Origin: an uncultured Bacteroides sp.
Lineage (GTDB): Bacteria > Bacteroidota > Bacteroidia > Bacteroidales > Bacteroidaceae
Direction of reading: 5' to 3'
DNA: 64,000 nucleotides
Assembly (NCBI RefSeq): GCF_963675905.1
Contig: NZ_OY780936.1
Coordinates: 1,621,946-1,685,945, forward strand
Positions 33,836-43,775 of this stretch are shown one piece after another. The notes beneath the pieces were generated by a model, which saw only the letters and a list, made by a program, of their open reading frames with translations, had not been told where the DNA came from and ran no database searches. Both the position numbers and the translations under genes were made by a program. Numbering within the stretch: position 1 is the first letter of the stretch; each line of letters starts with the position of its first letter.

Positions 33836-35938
33836 TCACTCTCCGTCTTTCATAGCAGTACTCATTTTATTATTTTGAGAAACAACATCTTTCAGTAAGT
33901 CGATGATGTCAGCATCATTTTCTGCTATACGTTTATAGGAAGGATCTTTTTCAATGGCAGCTTTCAGCAAATCCATAGCCTCCATATACAACATTGCATT
34001 AGAGTTTATGTCAGCAGCCTCTTTTGATGCCCTGTTTGCACAAATAGCCTTTATATAAAGATTCTTGGCAGTATCATCCGTTAGTACTTTTGACTCTTTA
34101 TAAGCTGTACTATTTCTTTTCATAGCCAAAAGCAGCACCACCTCATTTAGTTTGCCGGAAGACTTGACTATTTCAAAATTCTCATCATTAAAACGATGGT
34201 TCAGCACATCTGTATACGCTCGTATCTGACGCGTTTTATCATTGTCGGCAATAAAATCAACTAGTGAATCCGCCTTGGAAAATTGTCTTTCGAACAACAA
34301 TGTAGCAAGCTGATTGAGATTAACTTGTTCAGGTGCTTTCTCACCAGCAAAGTGTTCTAATATTTTAGAGTCACCAGCCCCTCTTCTCAGACAAAGAGCC
34401 GAAAGATCACAGGCAGCGGCTGTGAATTTAGGATATACTTCGAGAGCCCTTCTAGCTATCATTTCACTTTTTAAGGAATCCTTTTCACTTCTATAAAGTT
34501 TGAAGAATTCAAATTTGGTGAGGTCCTTATAATTCTTTTCGTATAATTCTCTGATCTCGTTAGATGTTAAAGAACGATATACCTTAAAAGAAAAGTAATA
34601 CTCAACTTTACGGAGTTTAGGCAGATAATTCTCAGCTATGGTTTTGAAATAAGGAAGTTTAAGAATCTTTCTTCCCTGTGTATCAATACTCTTCGAATAC
34701 TTCTGAATAATCTCCTTAATCTCATTGGCCTGAGTTTTTAAAGAGTCCTTATACATCAAATCGGCAACACTCTTCCAATCGTCTACATCTGATGTTTTTT
34801 TAAGAGTAACATTCGAACGTGTGCCTTCCGAAAGAACACTCAAAATCTCCTTCATGGCAACACTCATACGTTCTGAAGCCAGCTTCTTGTTTCTTTCATA
34901 ATTACCCTCCGGAGAGGCATAACCATTAATTTCAAAAGAGGTAAGTTGCGCATCCGGATTACTTTCAAGTTCCTTTAGTTTAGCTTTCAACAAATTAAGA
35001 TCTGTTAAAGTAGCAGAATCCTGAAGATCCAGATTCGACTTTCCAAGAGGGAATTTAAGACGCATTTCATCTCTGTCATCTCGTAGCTGAGGTTCATCTA
35101 AAGGGAATAAAGTAGAATCGCTCAAGAGTTCACCGCCAAATTTAAACTTCAGGAATTTCAAAGGATTCACTAAGCCTTTGGCTATTATCGCTGTATCACT
35201 ATAAAGAATACGATTATAATCCTCTACCGATTGAACTGCATCACAACGCCAGGAATCATTAGAGTTATCCATATAAAGAGAATCCACGTATGGAATCCGC
35301 TCCCCTTCTTTCTTTACTATAAAATCAGCAAGCGGATCGTGTTTAATATCAAAATCATACATACGTGTCTGAGTGATATTATATTCTCGCCCATCTAAAG
35401 AGATTGGCTTCAGAAAATACTTTTTATTCTTTGTCTCATTGAATACGTAAGGTTGCATAACCAAACGATTATCTGAAGCAAACCTCACATTAGGACTGAT
35501 AGAAGTTCTTATAATAGCCCAATTACCATGAATTTCTATATTAGTAGGTTCAATAACCGGATCTTTTTTCTTTTTTAATTTCCCGCTAACCACAATTTCC
35601 TGAATCATTTGTGCCTTTTTCTTCATGACAACATTGATTTTCAACTGCCCTTTCACATTGACAATTTCTGTGCCATAATTCATATGGGTAAACTTAAGTT
35701 GTCCGTTGTTCTTTACCTTGATGGTATATTGTCCATCCTCATTGGTGCTCACAGATAAATTATCTTTTACGTTTGTAACGTTCACTCGCACCACAGGCTC
35801 TCCTGCTTCATTAAGAACAGTTCCACGAACGTTTATTATCTGAGCATTTACAGGTGTTAGAATTAACAATAGAAAAAGGAATATCAAATTCTTAATCCGA
35901 TATTCCTTCACTTGATTTTCTAAATCGCATTGGTCCAT
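33836..35938 (-). CDS. CarboxypepD_reg and OmpA-like domain outer-membrane protein
   Basis: A 700-residue exported protein. The signal peptide is preceded by about 12 polar residues (MDQCDLENQVKEYRIKNL, then FLFLLLILTPVNAQ). Domains in order: a CarboxypepD_reg-like beta-sandwich (about 35-110, VRGTVLNEAGEPVVRVNVTN); a segment of about 200 residues with no clear family; an OmpA-like domain (about 335-410; TSFEINGYASPEGNYERNKK with the Asn/Arg pattern of the peptidoglycan-binding loop); and a helical C-terminal part of TPR-like character (from about 470). OmpA-like domains bind diaminopimelate in peptidoglycan, so this protein could link the barrel proteins encoded downstream to the cell wall. 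It heads the operon. Confidence 0.78.
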   Translation of the reverse strand: MDQCDLENQVKEYRIKNLIFLFLLLILTPVNAQIINVRGTVLNEAGEPVVRVNVTNVKDNLSVSTNEDGQYTIKVKNNGQLKFTHMNYGTEIVNVKGQLKINVVMKKKAQMIQEIVVSGKLKKKKDPVIEPTNIEIHGNWAIIRTSISPNVRFASDNRLVMQPYVFNETKNKKYFLKPISLDGREYNITQTRMYDFDIKHDPLADFIVKKEGERIPYVDSLYMDNSNDSWRCDAVQSVEDYNRILYSDTAIIAKGLVNPLKFLKFKFGGELLSDSTLFPLDEPQLRDDRDEMRLKFPLGKSNLDLQDSATLTDLNLLKAKLKELESNPDAQLTSFEINGYASPEGNYERNKKLASERMSVAMKEILSVLSEGTRSNVTLKKTSDVDDWKSVADLMYKDSLKTQANEIKEIIQKYSKSIDTQGRKILKLPYFKTIAENYLPKLRKVEYYFSFKVYRSLTSNEIRELYEKNYKDLTKFEFFKLYRSEKDSLKSEMIARRALEVYPKFTAAACDLSALCLRRGAGDSKILEHFAGEKAPEQVNLNQLATLLFERQFSKADSLVDFIADNDKTRQIRAYTDVLNHRFNDENFEIVKSSGKLNEVVLLLAMKRNSTAYKESKVLTDDTAKNLYIKAICANRASKEAADINSNAMLYMEAMDLLKAAIEKDPSYKRIAENDADIIDLLKDVVSQNNKMSTAMKDGE

Positions 35939-36256
35939 ATATACAAGTCAAGTCTTTAGTTTATTTGTGTTGCTATAATGAAATTATTCCAGTATTTCCT
36001 AGAACTAAAAACAAAGATAGACTATTATTTTATATATTTAGTTTAAAAAAATATAATTAACTATCTATAAATCAGTAACTTGTAAGCATAAAGTAAACTA
36101 ATATTTTAAGAATAATCACCTCTTATAATTCTCCCTTTTTAATACAATACAATTACATTTTAATTTCTAACATACTATATTCTCATATATCTCTTAATTC
36201 AAGAGTAAAATAAAAAATGACATATATTCCTGAATCTTATAAGCCAACTTCGTTAA
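35939..36256. other. AT-rich intergenic region
   Basis: About 300 bp with no open frame, repeat or good promoter match. It separates the outer-membrane operon from the DUF3836 gene. Confidence 0.5.
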
Positions 36257-36297
36257 ATAAAAAAAAGAGGTTATGTCAAAAGTAACATAACCTCTTA
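36257..36297 (-). terminator. Terminator after the DUF3836 gene
   Basis: A perfect inverted repeat AAGAGGTTATGT (36265-36276) and ACATAACCTCTT (36285-36296), followed on the minus strand by a run of T residues (A tract at 36257-36266). Confidence 0.88.
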
Positions 36298-36332
36298 TTC
36301 TATATTTCAAAAAGTGTCTAGCTTCTCTTTAC

Positions 36333-36839
36333 TTAATTATTGTCACTAACCAGTAATTTGATGTAATTTTCGAATTTAGCACCGTCTATTACTTCCCATT
36401 TTCCAGTTTTATCATTCCATTTAAAAGAGAAATAATCCGTGAAGTCTTTTCCAGCAACTTGATAATAAATAGCTTTTTGCTTGTTCAGTGAAAAATCTTT
36501 TTTCCTGTTATTCCACCGTGCATATTCCTGAATTTGGTTTCCATCTACAGTTGTTGAAGTGAACTGATAGTATGGAGTCCATGTTCTATTAGTTTCATTC
36601 CAGCGATAAGCCAATTTAGTCTTTGACAATCCATTTTCACTAGTCGAAAATTCATATTTCAAATAAGGAGTTATTAATCCTGAAATTGAGTCGTACAAAG
36701 AAACAATTTCCATTTCATCGCTTTTGTTATAGACAAAAGATTTAGAGTTACGAGCTTCTGCTGCCATAGAACAAACAAACAATAGACAAATAGCTATGCT
36801 ACTTACTAATGAACGACTACTAAACATTATCTTTTTCAT
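36333..36839 (-). CDS. DUF3836 family exported protein
   Basis: A 168-residue protein with a signal peptide (about 1-29, ending MAAEARN) and four repeats of a tryptophan-containing strand pattern (LAYRWNETNRTWTPYYQF, EYARWNNRKKDFSLNKQKA, FSFKWNDKTGKWEVID). Such WN repeats are typical of DUF3836, a Bacteroides family of unknown function thought to be periplasmic. Monocistronic, with its own terminator. No ligand can be named. Confidence 0.75.
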   Translation of the reverse strand: MKKIMFSSRSLVSSIAICLLFVCSMAAEARNSKSFVYNKSDEMEIVSLYDSISGLITPYLKYEFSTSENGLSKTKLAYRWNETNRTWTPYYQFTSTTVDGNQIQEYARWNNRKKDFSLNKQKAIYYQVAGKDFTDYFSFKWNDKTGKWEVIDGAKFENYIKLLVSDNN

Positions 36840-37324
36840 AATTACAAAATTTAAAAGTTATTCTTATTGGTTTTTATTTAATTCAACTATTATGTCAAAA
36901 GCATAAACCAGTGAACTTATCAAACTGGCATTAAATATCTTTTTGATATTAAAATAAACTATTAAATAAATTAATGTTAGATATCAATAGCATAATTACC
37001 ATCAATAAAGTATACTTTGCTATCATTTTGCCCGAAAGATAAAAACTTAATCTGATAAAAAAAAGAAATCACAAATAAAATTGCATATTTTTAAAATAAA
37101 TATTCGAATTGATTAAAAAACAATAGTATAACTTCTATAAAGGAACTATAAATGCACCTTTATAGAAGTTATTATAAAAAATAAGATGAGTAAAAAAGAA
37201 AAGATTATCAGCCCTTCATTATGTTACCAATTAAGTGGCAAGTGCGTACAAATTATAAAAACAGAGAGCTATATAAATAACAGTTAAGAATGCATGAAAA
37301 TATTAAGTAATCTCCCCAATTAGC
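36840..37324. other. Intergenic region with a hairpin, otherwise AT-rich
   Basis: A 485-bp gap. The arms AACTTCTATAAAGG (37130-37143) and CCTTTATAGAAGTT (37157-37170) form a strong hairpin 155 bp after the hybrid kinase gene, which may end its transcript although a T tract is missing. No other feature found. Confidence 0.55.
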
Positions 37325-40300
37325 TTAGTCTACTTTTAGTAAAGCAGCTATTTTATCCTTTAACAAAGAAGCATAAATAGGTTTAGCAACGAAGTCGTTA
37401 AAACCCTTCTTGCGTATTATAGACTGATCTTCTTCCGAAGCATAAGCAGTAACAGCTATAACGGGTACATTTTCTGAAATTTGCCTAATTTTATGAAATG
37501 ACTCATACCCATTTAATATAGGCATTTTAATATCCATTAAAACTAAATCAGGCAAATTATCTCTAAATAATTGAACTGCTTCTTCTCCATTCCAGGCATG
37601 TATCAGATTATATTCTTTGCCTAATATGGCCTCTGCCAGTTTATAATTGCTAACATCATCTTCAGCAATAAGTAATGTAGCTTTTTTGCCTTTATTTTCA
37701 GGTTGAATAACTTTCTCAACAGGCCGTTTTTCTTCAACCGAAATTACCGGATTATATGGCAAAGTAATCCAGAAAGTAGATCCTACTCCTACTTCAGAGT
37801 GAACATTTATTTCTCCACCTAATTTTTGAACAATCGAAGCACTTATCGCCAATCCTAGTCCGGTTCCCTGGGCAAAAGCATCTAACTTAATAAAGCGATC
37901 AAATATTGTACCTAACTTATCCTCAGGAATACCACATCCCGTATCTGTTACATAGAAATACAACTGATCTTTTTTAAGTTGATAGCCAAAGTTGATACTA
38001 CCCTGCCTGGTAAACTTAATAGCATTTGATATAAAATTATTAATAACCTGAGCCAATCTATTTCTGTCTGTATTTATAACACACTCGGGAAGTTTGTTTT
38101 CAAATGATATTCTAACAGTTTCCTGATCTACTTTCAATTTAGAGGTTTGTTCTATCTCACTTAACAAACCATTAATATCTACGTCTGAATAAATAAATTC
38201 AAGAGTTCCGGCTTCAATTTTAGACAAATCGAGAATATCATTTATCAGTTGCAGCAACATTCTGTTATTATTTTCAATAATATCTGCAAACTTAGCATCT
38301 TCTTCATTGTCCTGGCTTACCATTGCCAATATTCTTGAGAATCCCACAATTGCATTCAAAGGAGTACGTATTTCGTGACTCATATTTGCCAGGAAAGCAG
38401 ACTTCAATCTATTCGATTCTTCAGCTTTCTCTTTAGCCTCCAACAACGCCTGCTCTATTTCTTTTCTCTTTGTAATATCTATAGAAGATCCTATTACAAT
38501 GAGAGGATTGCCATCATCATTCCACTCACTGACAACACCATACATTGCACACCATTTATAATCATTCCCGTAATTATCAATCCGAAAATCAATATCAAAT
38601 CTATCCGTTTTACCATTCAACACTTTTTCAAACTCAGCCTTAAATCGTTCGTTATCTTCAGGGTGAACTCTCGCAAAGGTTTCATCAATAGTCGTAACAG
38701 AACTCTTTCTTTCGATATCACTATTCACATTATTCAAGAAATCATAGTCTACAGAAATTATATTCTTTTGAATATCACACGTCCATGGCAGGATATCTCC
38801 GGCTTCCATTACTAAATGAAGATGACGATTGCTTAACTCCAGTTTATGTTGAATAGCTTTTAATTCTGTAATATCCCATCTTGTAGCCAAAATATAAGAA
38901 GTATGATCTTCCTTTTGAATAATAGATTTAATAACACTTGTTGAACGAGCTGTGTTGCGGAAAAACACTTCTTCATCATAATTAAGAATACCTCCGTTTT
39001 TTACCAGATCCAGATCTTTTTCGTTATTCTTTTTTCCAACTTCTTCACCAAAGACTTCAAAGTCTGTTTTTCCTATAACATCCTCACATTTAACCCCGGT
39101 TAATTCTTCCGCTTTCTTGTTCCAATATTTATAGCGAATATCTTCTCCAACCTCTTTTACAAAGAGTGGAATTGGAATATTATCAAAAATTGAATCTAAT
39201 AATAATTTTAAATCCTGATTATTATGATACAATTCTTTGTATTGAGACAGCGAAGAAATTTCTCTTTCCCTGATCTTTTTAATCTTCATCAAATATCCTA
39301 TTCTTAATATGAAACCAAGAATTACAAGCAGAGATAAAAAAGAAATAAGATAAAAAGTGCTTTTATATTTCTGATATAAACTAAGTGGCTTTTGATAATA
39401 AACAGCATCTTTAGGCAGCAGCTTACTATCAATTCCCGACTGAAGTAAATATTCGTAATTCAAATGTGCTTTTTCTTTATTCATGCTTTGAAATGGGATT
39501 TCTTTTGCATCTTTTCCGTCTAAGATTTGCAATAGTAACTCAACTGATTTTTCACCAAAGTCATTGCAAGTAGAAAACACTCCACCGGCATAAGTACCGT
39601 TATCAATGCCAATATCCACCAAGCCAAAAACGGGCGTATTTGTGAAGCTACCAATTATTCTCTGTACTTCATTAATTGAATAATCTTTCTTTAGTTTGCT
39701 GGATTGGTCAACATACCATCCATAACTCAACACTCCTGTTTGTTTATCCATATATGATAAAGAATCCAGTAAATCGTGGGGATCAATGTCTTTCAGACTT
39801 AAAGAGATTCCCTTTAACTCAGGATAGAATTTTGCCATTACGTATTTAAATGAAGCCAGACCATAAGCACTAAGAAACCGCTTGTCTGAGATGAATGCTA
39901 TCTTTTTCATTTCAGGCATCAGCGTCTTCATTAACTGTATTGTTTCCTTTATATGAGGTGAATGGAATACTCCCGTAACATTAAATCCTTTTGTAGCTTC
40001 CTTATAAGGAATCATTTTTATAGAATTAATATCTTTATCGGAAATGAGATCCTCAAGAGAAATAGTGTAATTTCTCACAGAAGTAAGAACAACAGGGATA
40101 TCACGCCACGATTGTGGCAAAGTGCTACGATAGGCAATCCACCCTGCATCTCCAATTATAACTACAGCTCTTGGTTTTGAGGGATAATGCTTGTATATTT
40201 TTCCCATTGTCTCATAAGCGTCCTGCAATGAAGTGAATCTGCAATTATCAAGATATTCAAGATTTATTGCAATATTCTTTTTCGCATACAAATCATTTGT

Positions 40301-40444
40301 TATCACGTTTTGTATTCTTTCCGGCCATTTATTACCTTCAGTATACGAATTAATGATTAATACAAAACTATTGTGTACAGCTTCTGCTTTTACACTGAAA
40401 AGCAAGAAGATAAACACGAGCTGAACGAACCTATACCGTTTCAT
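37325..40444 (-). CDS. Hybrid sensor histidine kinase with substrate-binding-like sensor and receiver domain
   Basis: A 1039-residue protein. Domains in order: signal peptide; extracytoplasmic domain (about 25-345) resembling ABC substrate-binding proteins ([19 protein letters not shown], then [12 protein letters not shown]); a single membrane helix (about 358-385); two PAS domains (about 410-530 and 540-660); HisKA with the phospho-acceptor H690 in [18 protein letters not shown]; HATPase ([39 protein letters not shown]); and a C-terminal receiver with D971 in VLMDIKMP. It lacks the AraC-type DNA-binding domain of Bacteroides hybrid two-component systems, so output must pass to a separate partner. 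No response regulator gene is adjacent. Confidence 0.88.
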   Translation of the reverse strand: MKRYRFVQLVFIFLLFSVKAEAVHNSFVLIINSYTEGNKWPERIQNVITNDLYAKKNIAINLEYLDNCRFTSLQDAYETMGKIYKHYPSKPRAVVIIGDAGWIAYRSTLPQSWRDIPVVLTSVRNYTISLEDLISDKDINSIKMIPYKEATKGFNVTGVFHSPHIKETIQLMKTLMPEMKKIAFISDKRFLSAYGLASFKYVMAKFYPELKGISLSLKDIDPHDLLDSLSYMDKQTGVLSYGWYVDQSSKLKKDYSINEVQRIIGSFTNTPVFGLVDIGIDNGTYAGGVFSTCNDFGEKSVELLLQILDGKDAKEIPFQSMNKEKAHLNYEYLLQSGIDSKLLPKDAVYYQKPLSLYQKYKSTFYLISFLSLLVILGFILRIGYLMKIKKIREREISSLSQYKELYHNNQDLKLLLDSIFDNIPIPLFVKEVGEDIRYKYWNKKAEELTGVKCEDVIGKTDFEVFGEEVGKKNNEKDLDLVKNGGILNYDEEVFFRNTARSTSVIKSIIQKEDHTSYILATRWDITELKAIQHKLELSNRHLHLVMEAGDILPWTCDIQKNIISVDYDFLNNVNSDIERKSSVTTIDETFARVHPEDNERFKAEFEKVLNGKTDRFDIDFRIDNYGNDYKWCAMYGVVSEWNDDGNPLIVIGSSIDITKRKEIEQALLEAKEKAEESNRLKSAFLANMSHEIRTPLNAIVGFSRILAMVSQDNEEDAKFADIIENNNRMLLQLINDILDLSKIEAGTLEFIYSDVDINGLLSEIEQTSKLKVDQETVRISFENKLPECVINTDRNRLAQVINNFISNAIKFTRQGSINFGYQLKKDQLYFYVTDTGCGIPEDKLGTIFDRFIKLDAFAQGTGLGLAISASIVQKLGGEINVHSEVGVGSTFWITLPYNPVISVEEKRPVEKVIQPENKGKKATLLIAEDDVSNYKLAEAILGKEYNLIHAWNGEEAVQLFRDNLPDLVLMDIKMPILNGYESFHKIRQISENVPVIAVTAYASEEDQSIIRKKGFNDFVAKPIYASLLKDKIAALLKVD

Positions 40445-40557
40445 TTTTGTGTTTGAGTTTAAATTTCCCGGTCAACCTGGCCTGTAATTATTTACAATTA
40501 TAGTTAAATATAATATTAAAAGCAAAAAAACAAGACAATATTACAATGTCTATATAC

Positions 40558-40594
40558 AAAAAAAATTCCAAAGAAGAATTGAACTTCTTTGGAA
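40558..40594 (-). terminator. Terminator after the nitroreductase gene
   Basis: TTCCAAAGAAG (40566-40576) pairs with CTTCTTTGGAA (40584-40594), followed on the minus strand by eight T residues. It lies 33 bp after the stop. Confidence 0.88.
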
Positions 40595-40626
40595 CTATTA
40601 ATAACTATTCTAAGAATAATTTAAGT

Positions 40627-41229
40627 TTACCTGAACACTTTTACCCGTTCATCAATTGGTTGGAAACTTTTTTCTCCCGGACCTTGTGTAGGTACTCCAA
40701 ACGGCATTTCGGCAACCAGTTTCCAGGTAGATGGAAGATTCCATGTTTTAGCCACTTCTTCATCAATCAATGGATTATAATGTTGCAGAGATGCTCCGAA
40801 TCCGGCTTCTTCAAGCATAGTCCATATAGCCAATTGATGCATAGCCGAAGTGTGGTTTGACCAAACAGGGAAATTATCTGAATAAGCAGGAAAAGCATCC
40901 TGCAATCCTTTTACTACAGACTGGTCTTCAAAGTAAAGCACAGTACCATATCCGGCAGCAAATGAACCATCAATCTTATCTTCTGTACTTTTAAAAGCCT
41001 CAGCCGGAACAATCTTACGAAGTGTTTCTTTAGTAATTTTCCATAGTTTTTTATGGTTCTCTCCCAATAAAAGAACAACTCTGGTGGATTGTGAATTAAA
41101 TGAAGAAGGTACATGAGTAACAGCAAATTTAACTATATCTTCTATTTCCTTATCTGAGATAAGTGATTTATTACTTATTGTATAATACGTTCTGCGATTT
41201 TGCAAAGCTTCTTTAAAATTTAGTGCCAT
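40627..41229 (-). CDS. Nitroreductase family protein (second)
   Basis: A 200-residue nitroreductase-fold enzyme distinct from the one at 1684-2229. It opens FKEALQNRRTYYTISNKSLISDKEIEDIVKFAV, where the Arg-Arg pair substitutes for the common RRS/RQS FMN contact, and has PSSFNSQSTRVVLLLGENHK near residue 40 and a C-terminal AEMPFGVPTQGPGEKSF. This is the subgroup of fungal and bacterial nitroreductases related to Frm2/Hbn1 and YdgI-like proteins. A ribosome site AGGAGA lies just before the ATG. It probably reduces nitro or quinone compounds with NAD(P)H; substrate unknown. Confidence 0.87.
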   Translation of the reverse strand: MALNFKEALQNRRTYYTISNKSLISDKEIEDIVKFAVTHVPSSFNSQSTRVVLLLGENHKKLWKITKETLRKIVPAEAFKSTEDKIDGSFAAGYGTVLYFEDQSVVKGLQDAFPAYSDNFPVWSNHTSAMHQLAIWTMLEEAGFGASLQHYNPLIDEEVAKTWNLPSTWKLVAEMPFGVPTQGPGEKSFQPIDERVKVFR

Positions 41230-41466
41230 AATATTATCTCCTAATTTTTATTTGTAGAACAATCTTTAAACGTTGAATATTTGTTTTCACTTATCGGTGA
41301 ATTTTGATATTCTGATTTCCCCAAATATATAAAAAATTTGGTCTATATTTAATCTCAACGAATTTATTTATCATAAAATTACATTATTTACACTGGATAT
41401 CAGATTATTGTAATAGCAAAATGCCTTCTCAGTTATAAATAAAATATAAATATGTTACTAAAGGAA

Positions 41467-41495
41467 TTGTAGAACAAAATAAAAGTATATATTTG
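41467..41495 (+). promoter_or_regulatory. Promoter of the ferritin gene
   Basis: TTG (41467-41469), 18 bp, TATATTTG (41488-41495). The transcript would start near 41501 and have a leader of about 88 nt before the ATG at 41589, excluding the upstream in-frame start at 41493. Confidence 0.7.
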
Positions 41496-41588
41496 TGTAT
41501 AAGTAAAACTGCTGTTTTAAGGTCGTTACAAGAGGCCTTTAAAAAGAGAATCTTTAATCAAATTATAAACATTAATAAATTTACTGCT

Positions 41589-42110
41589 ATGAAATTAAAA
41601 GAAAAAGTTGAGAGTGTTCTTAATAAACAAATCAATGCTGAATTTTGGTCGGCATATCTGTATCTCTCCATGTCTGCATGGTTTCAGGAAAAAGGTCTGA
41701 AAGGCTTTGCCAGCTGGATGTTTGTGCAATATCAGGAAGAAAACACCCATGCCATTAAGCTTTATAACTTTGTGATTGAGCGTCAGGGTTCTGTTAAGCT
41801 TCAACCTATAGGCGCCGTCCCTTCTGATTGGGAAGATATACGCACACTGATGGAAGATGTCTACAAACATGAATGTTTAATAACGGAAATGATCTACGAT
41901 TGCATTGAAGTGGCCGAAGCAGAAAAAGACCGCGCAACAATGAGTATGCTTCAATGGTTTGTTGACGAACAGATTGAAGAGGAAGCCAATACTGACGACA
42001 TCATTAATCAACTTAAGCTGATTGGTAATGATGGTCAGGCTATTTATCATCTTGATAAAGAACTGGGATCGCGCACTTTTGTTGATTCTACTCAAACTGC
42101 AGGAGCATAA
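41589..42110 (+). CDS. ftnA: Ferritin
   Basis: A 173-residue non-haem ferritin. The ATG at 41589 gives the family start MKLKEKVESVLNKQINAEFWSAYLYLSM. The ferroxidase ligands are visible: E18 in NAEFWSAYLY, and the EENTHAIKL segment with a Glu and His three residues apart; later Glu residues lie in YKHECLITEM and FVDEQIEEEAN. It forms a 24-subunit cage that stores iron as a mineral after oxidising Fe(II), which protects against peroxide. Bacteroides ftnA is known to respond to oxygen. A strong promoter and terminator define a single-gene unit. Confidence 0.95.
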   Translation: MKLKEKVESVLNKQINAEFWSAYLYLSMSAWFQEKGLKGFASWMFVQYQEENTHAIKLYNFVIERQGSVKLQPIGAVPSDWEDIRTLMEDVYKHECLITEMIYDCIEVAEAEKDRATMSMLQWFVDEQIEEEANTDDIINQLKLIGNDGQAIYHLDKELGSRTFVDSTQTAGA

Positions 42111-42152
42111 TCATAAATAAATTATAAAGTAAACGCCTCTATCAGAGGTATA

Positions 42153-42204
42153 AATAATGAGGAATCCCAAAGAATGTAGATATTCTTTGGGATTCCTCAT
42201 TATT
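42153..42204 (+). terminator. Strong terminator after ferritin
   Basis: A perfect 23-bp inverted repeat, left arm 42153-42175 and right arm 42182-42204, separated by 6 bp. Confidence 0.85.
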
Positions 42205-42235
42205 TATAGAAATTATTAGATCGCTTTTTACTACC

Positions 42236-42311
42236 TTGTACAAAAGAATGCAATCTTCTGTACAAAACAATTAATTCTTCTGTACAAAAGAAAGATTTGT
42301 TTTGTACAAGA
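42236..42311. repeat. TGTACAAAA word array at exact 22-bp spacing
   Basis: The core GTAC lies at 42238-42241, 42260-42263, 42282-42285 and 42304-42307, exactly 22 bp apart three times. The surrounding word is TTGTACAAAA or TCTGTACAAAA, with the last copy best matched on the opposite strand. Confidence 0.8.
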
Positions 42312-42410
42312 ATACAAAAAGATTATTCCTATAAAATTTCAAATTACCCGAGAGAAAAAAGAGACTTCCCCGCAACTCTAATAAAAGTTGGAGTAACGAA
42401 TTTGAAGGTG

Positions 42411-42510
42411 CTAGACTGCTAGATCACTGCTAGATCAAATTAATTTGATCTAGCGCCATTTACTTATTCATTTCCAGAGAGTTATAGACCTACTGCTAGA
42501 TCGCTAGATC
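42411..42510. repeat. CTAGATC word cluster with a perfect 26-bp palindrome
   Basis: CTAGATC occurs at 42419-42425, 42430-42436, 42496-42502 and 42504-42510, and inverted (GATCTAG) at 42447-42453. The stretch 42429-42454 is a perfect 26-bp palindrome. Spacing here is irregular (11, 17, 49 and 8 bp between centres). Confidence 0.75.
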
Positions 42511-42578
42511 AATTTTACAAAATAACATTTCTGGAGAGTATAATATTCTGGTCACAAACATTCCAACATCCCTTAAGG

Positions 42579-43742
42579 CTAAAAACTTTGCTTTAACCTA
42601 ACATATACAAAGTTTAAATTCTGCCTGAATATGTCCTGCTCTGTATACCTCAGCAACTGACCAATGAAAGATAATTCCAGGTTATTGCTAAGCGAAAACT
42701 TCACAGTAGGAATTATAAAAACAAGCTTACCCTGCGGATTTCCGATAGCAGCCAGTGAGCAATTTATTAATGGTGTAACGGGGTATGAAGCTGAGCAAAG
42801 CAATGAGAAGTCTGGTAAAAAGAGATTCTTTGCACTTAGGTTTGTAGAGGTTAGCTGATCTATTGAGAATAAATCTTTTGAATTCTTATTTCCGTTATAT
42901 AACACTTCCGTCTGTAAAAACAGAGAATTCCTGAATGTATAATTGTAGCCTGTAGAAACAAGAAAAGCTCCTTTATGATCCATAAAATGACTCAATGGTC
43001 TGAAATAACTCGCTTCACCCGTAAACCCTCCATCAGCAATTTGTCCCGACCATCCGGTGCCAACCATGAAATCGGCATCATCTACCACTCCTGCTATAAA
43101 CTGAATATCATAATTCCAGCGGTTAAAACGATAGAGAGCAGCCAGAGTAGTCTCTTTCTGTTTGTTTAGTTTCGCTGCAAACTCAACAACCGAGGTAGGA
43201 TTGAGGAAATATTGCATCCTTACGGCATCACTTCCGGGTTTCTCCTCGTAATCGAAATCAAAATAAGAATAGTTATTGAAAATATCGTTGGGATTCCACA
43301 CCAGATTCTGTCCCCAGTTTATGCGTTGCCTCCCTCCGGTAATCTGTAGTTTACTGTTGGAATATTGCAGCCAGAAACGATCTACCGAAGTATTGAACAG
43401 ATACTTCTTGCCCTTAAACCAGCTTTCCGATAGCCGAACTACCCCGTTGTCATACTCAAACGTTTCACTATAACCGGGAAAACGATTCAGCATGGTTCCA
43501 TACAAGAAACGATTTGCCAGTTCTAGTGAAGCTGTAAACTTTGGAGAGATAAACCACTTAAAGTTCAGTCGGTTATTAATCATGTTCGAATTAATCCAAG
43601 CCGAATTAAAATCTTTGAAGATAAAAGATTGCATATCCTTTACATATCCGTTAAGCATGACTTTATTCACTTTAACGGAATCTTGAGCAGTAAGAAAGAA
43701 AGGAATAAAAAACAGCAATAAAAGCAATCCTTTAGTTTTCAT
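42579..43742 (-). CDS. Outer-membrane beta-barrel (porin-like) protein
   Basis: A 387-residue protein from the Met at 43742, which directly precedes a signal peptide (MKTKGLLLLLFFIPFFLTAQ); an ATG at 43757 would add five residues. The mature part is a run of amphipathic strands with aromatic girdles, for example FWLQYSNSKLQITGGRQRINWGQNLVWNPNDIF, ending FVYVRLKQSF with a terminal Phe, as outer-membrane porins do. The GGRQRINWGQ segment is typical of DUF1302/porin-like Bacteroidota proteins found beside lipid or lipoprotein transporters. It is the last gene of a five-gene operon with an ABC transporter and a LolA-like protein. Confidence 0.72.
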   Translation of the reverse strand: MKTKGLLLLLFFIPFFLTAQDSVKVNKVMLNGYVKDMQSFIFKDFNSAWINSNMINNRLNFKWFISPKFTASLELANRFLYGTMLNRFPGYSETFEYDNGVVRLSESWFKGKKYLFNTSVDRFWLQYSNSKLQITGGRQRINWGQNLVWNPNDIFNNYSYFDFDYEEKPGSDAVRMQYFLNPTSVVEFAAKLNKQKETTLAALYRFNRWNYDIQFIAGVVDDADFMVGTGWSGQIADGGFTGEASYFRPLSHFMDHKGAFLVSTGYNYTFRNSLFLQTEVLYNGNKNSKDLFSIDQLTSTNLSAKNLFLPDFSLLCSASYPVTPLINCSLAAIGNPQGKLVFIIPTVKFSLSNNLELSFIGQLLRYTEQDIFRQNLNFVYVRLKQSF

Positions 43743-43775
43743 ATTTCCAAAGCTCATTTTAGATAAACATCGTTA

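Noticed and set aside
37325-40444. Classical hybrid two-component regulator with AraC output
   Set aside because: The protein ends just after the receiver domain; no helix-turn-helix follows in any frame.
41493-41588. N-terminal extension of ferritin from an upstream ATG
   Set aside because: The upstream start overlaps the -7 box and the added 32 residues do not match ferritins.
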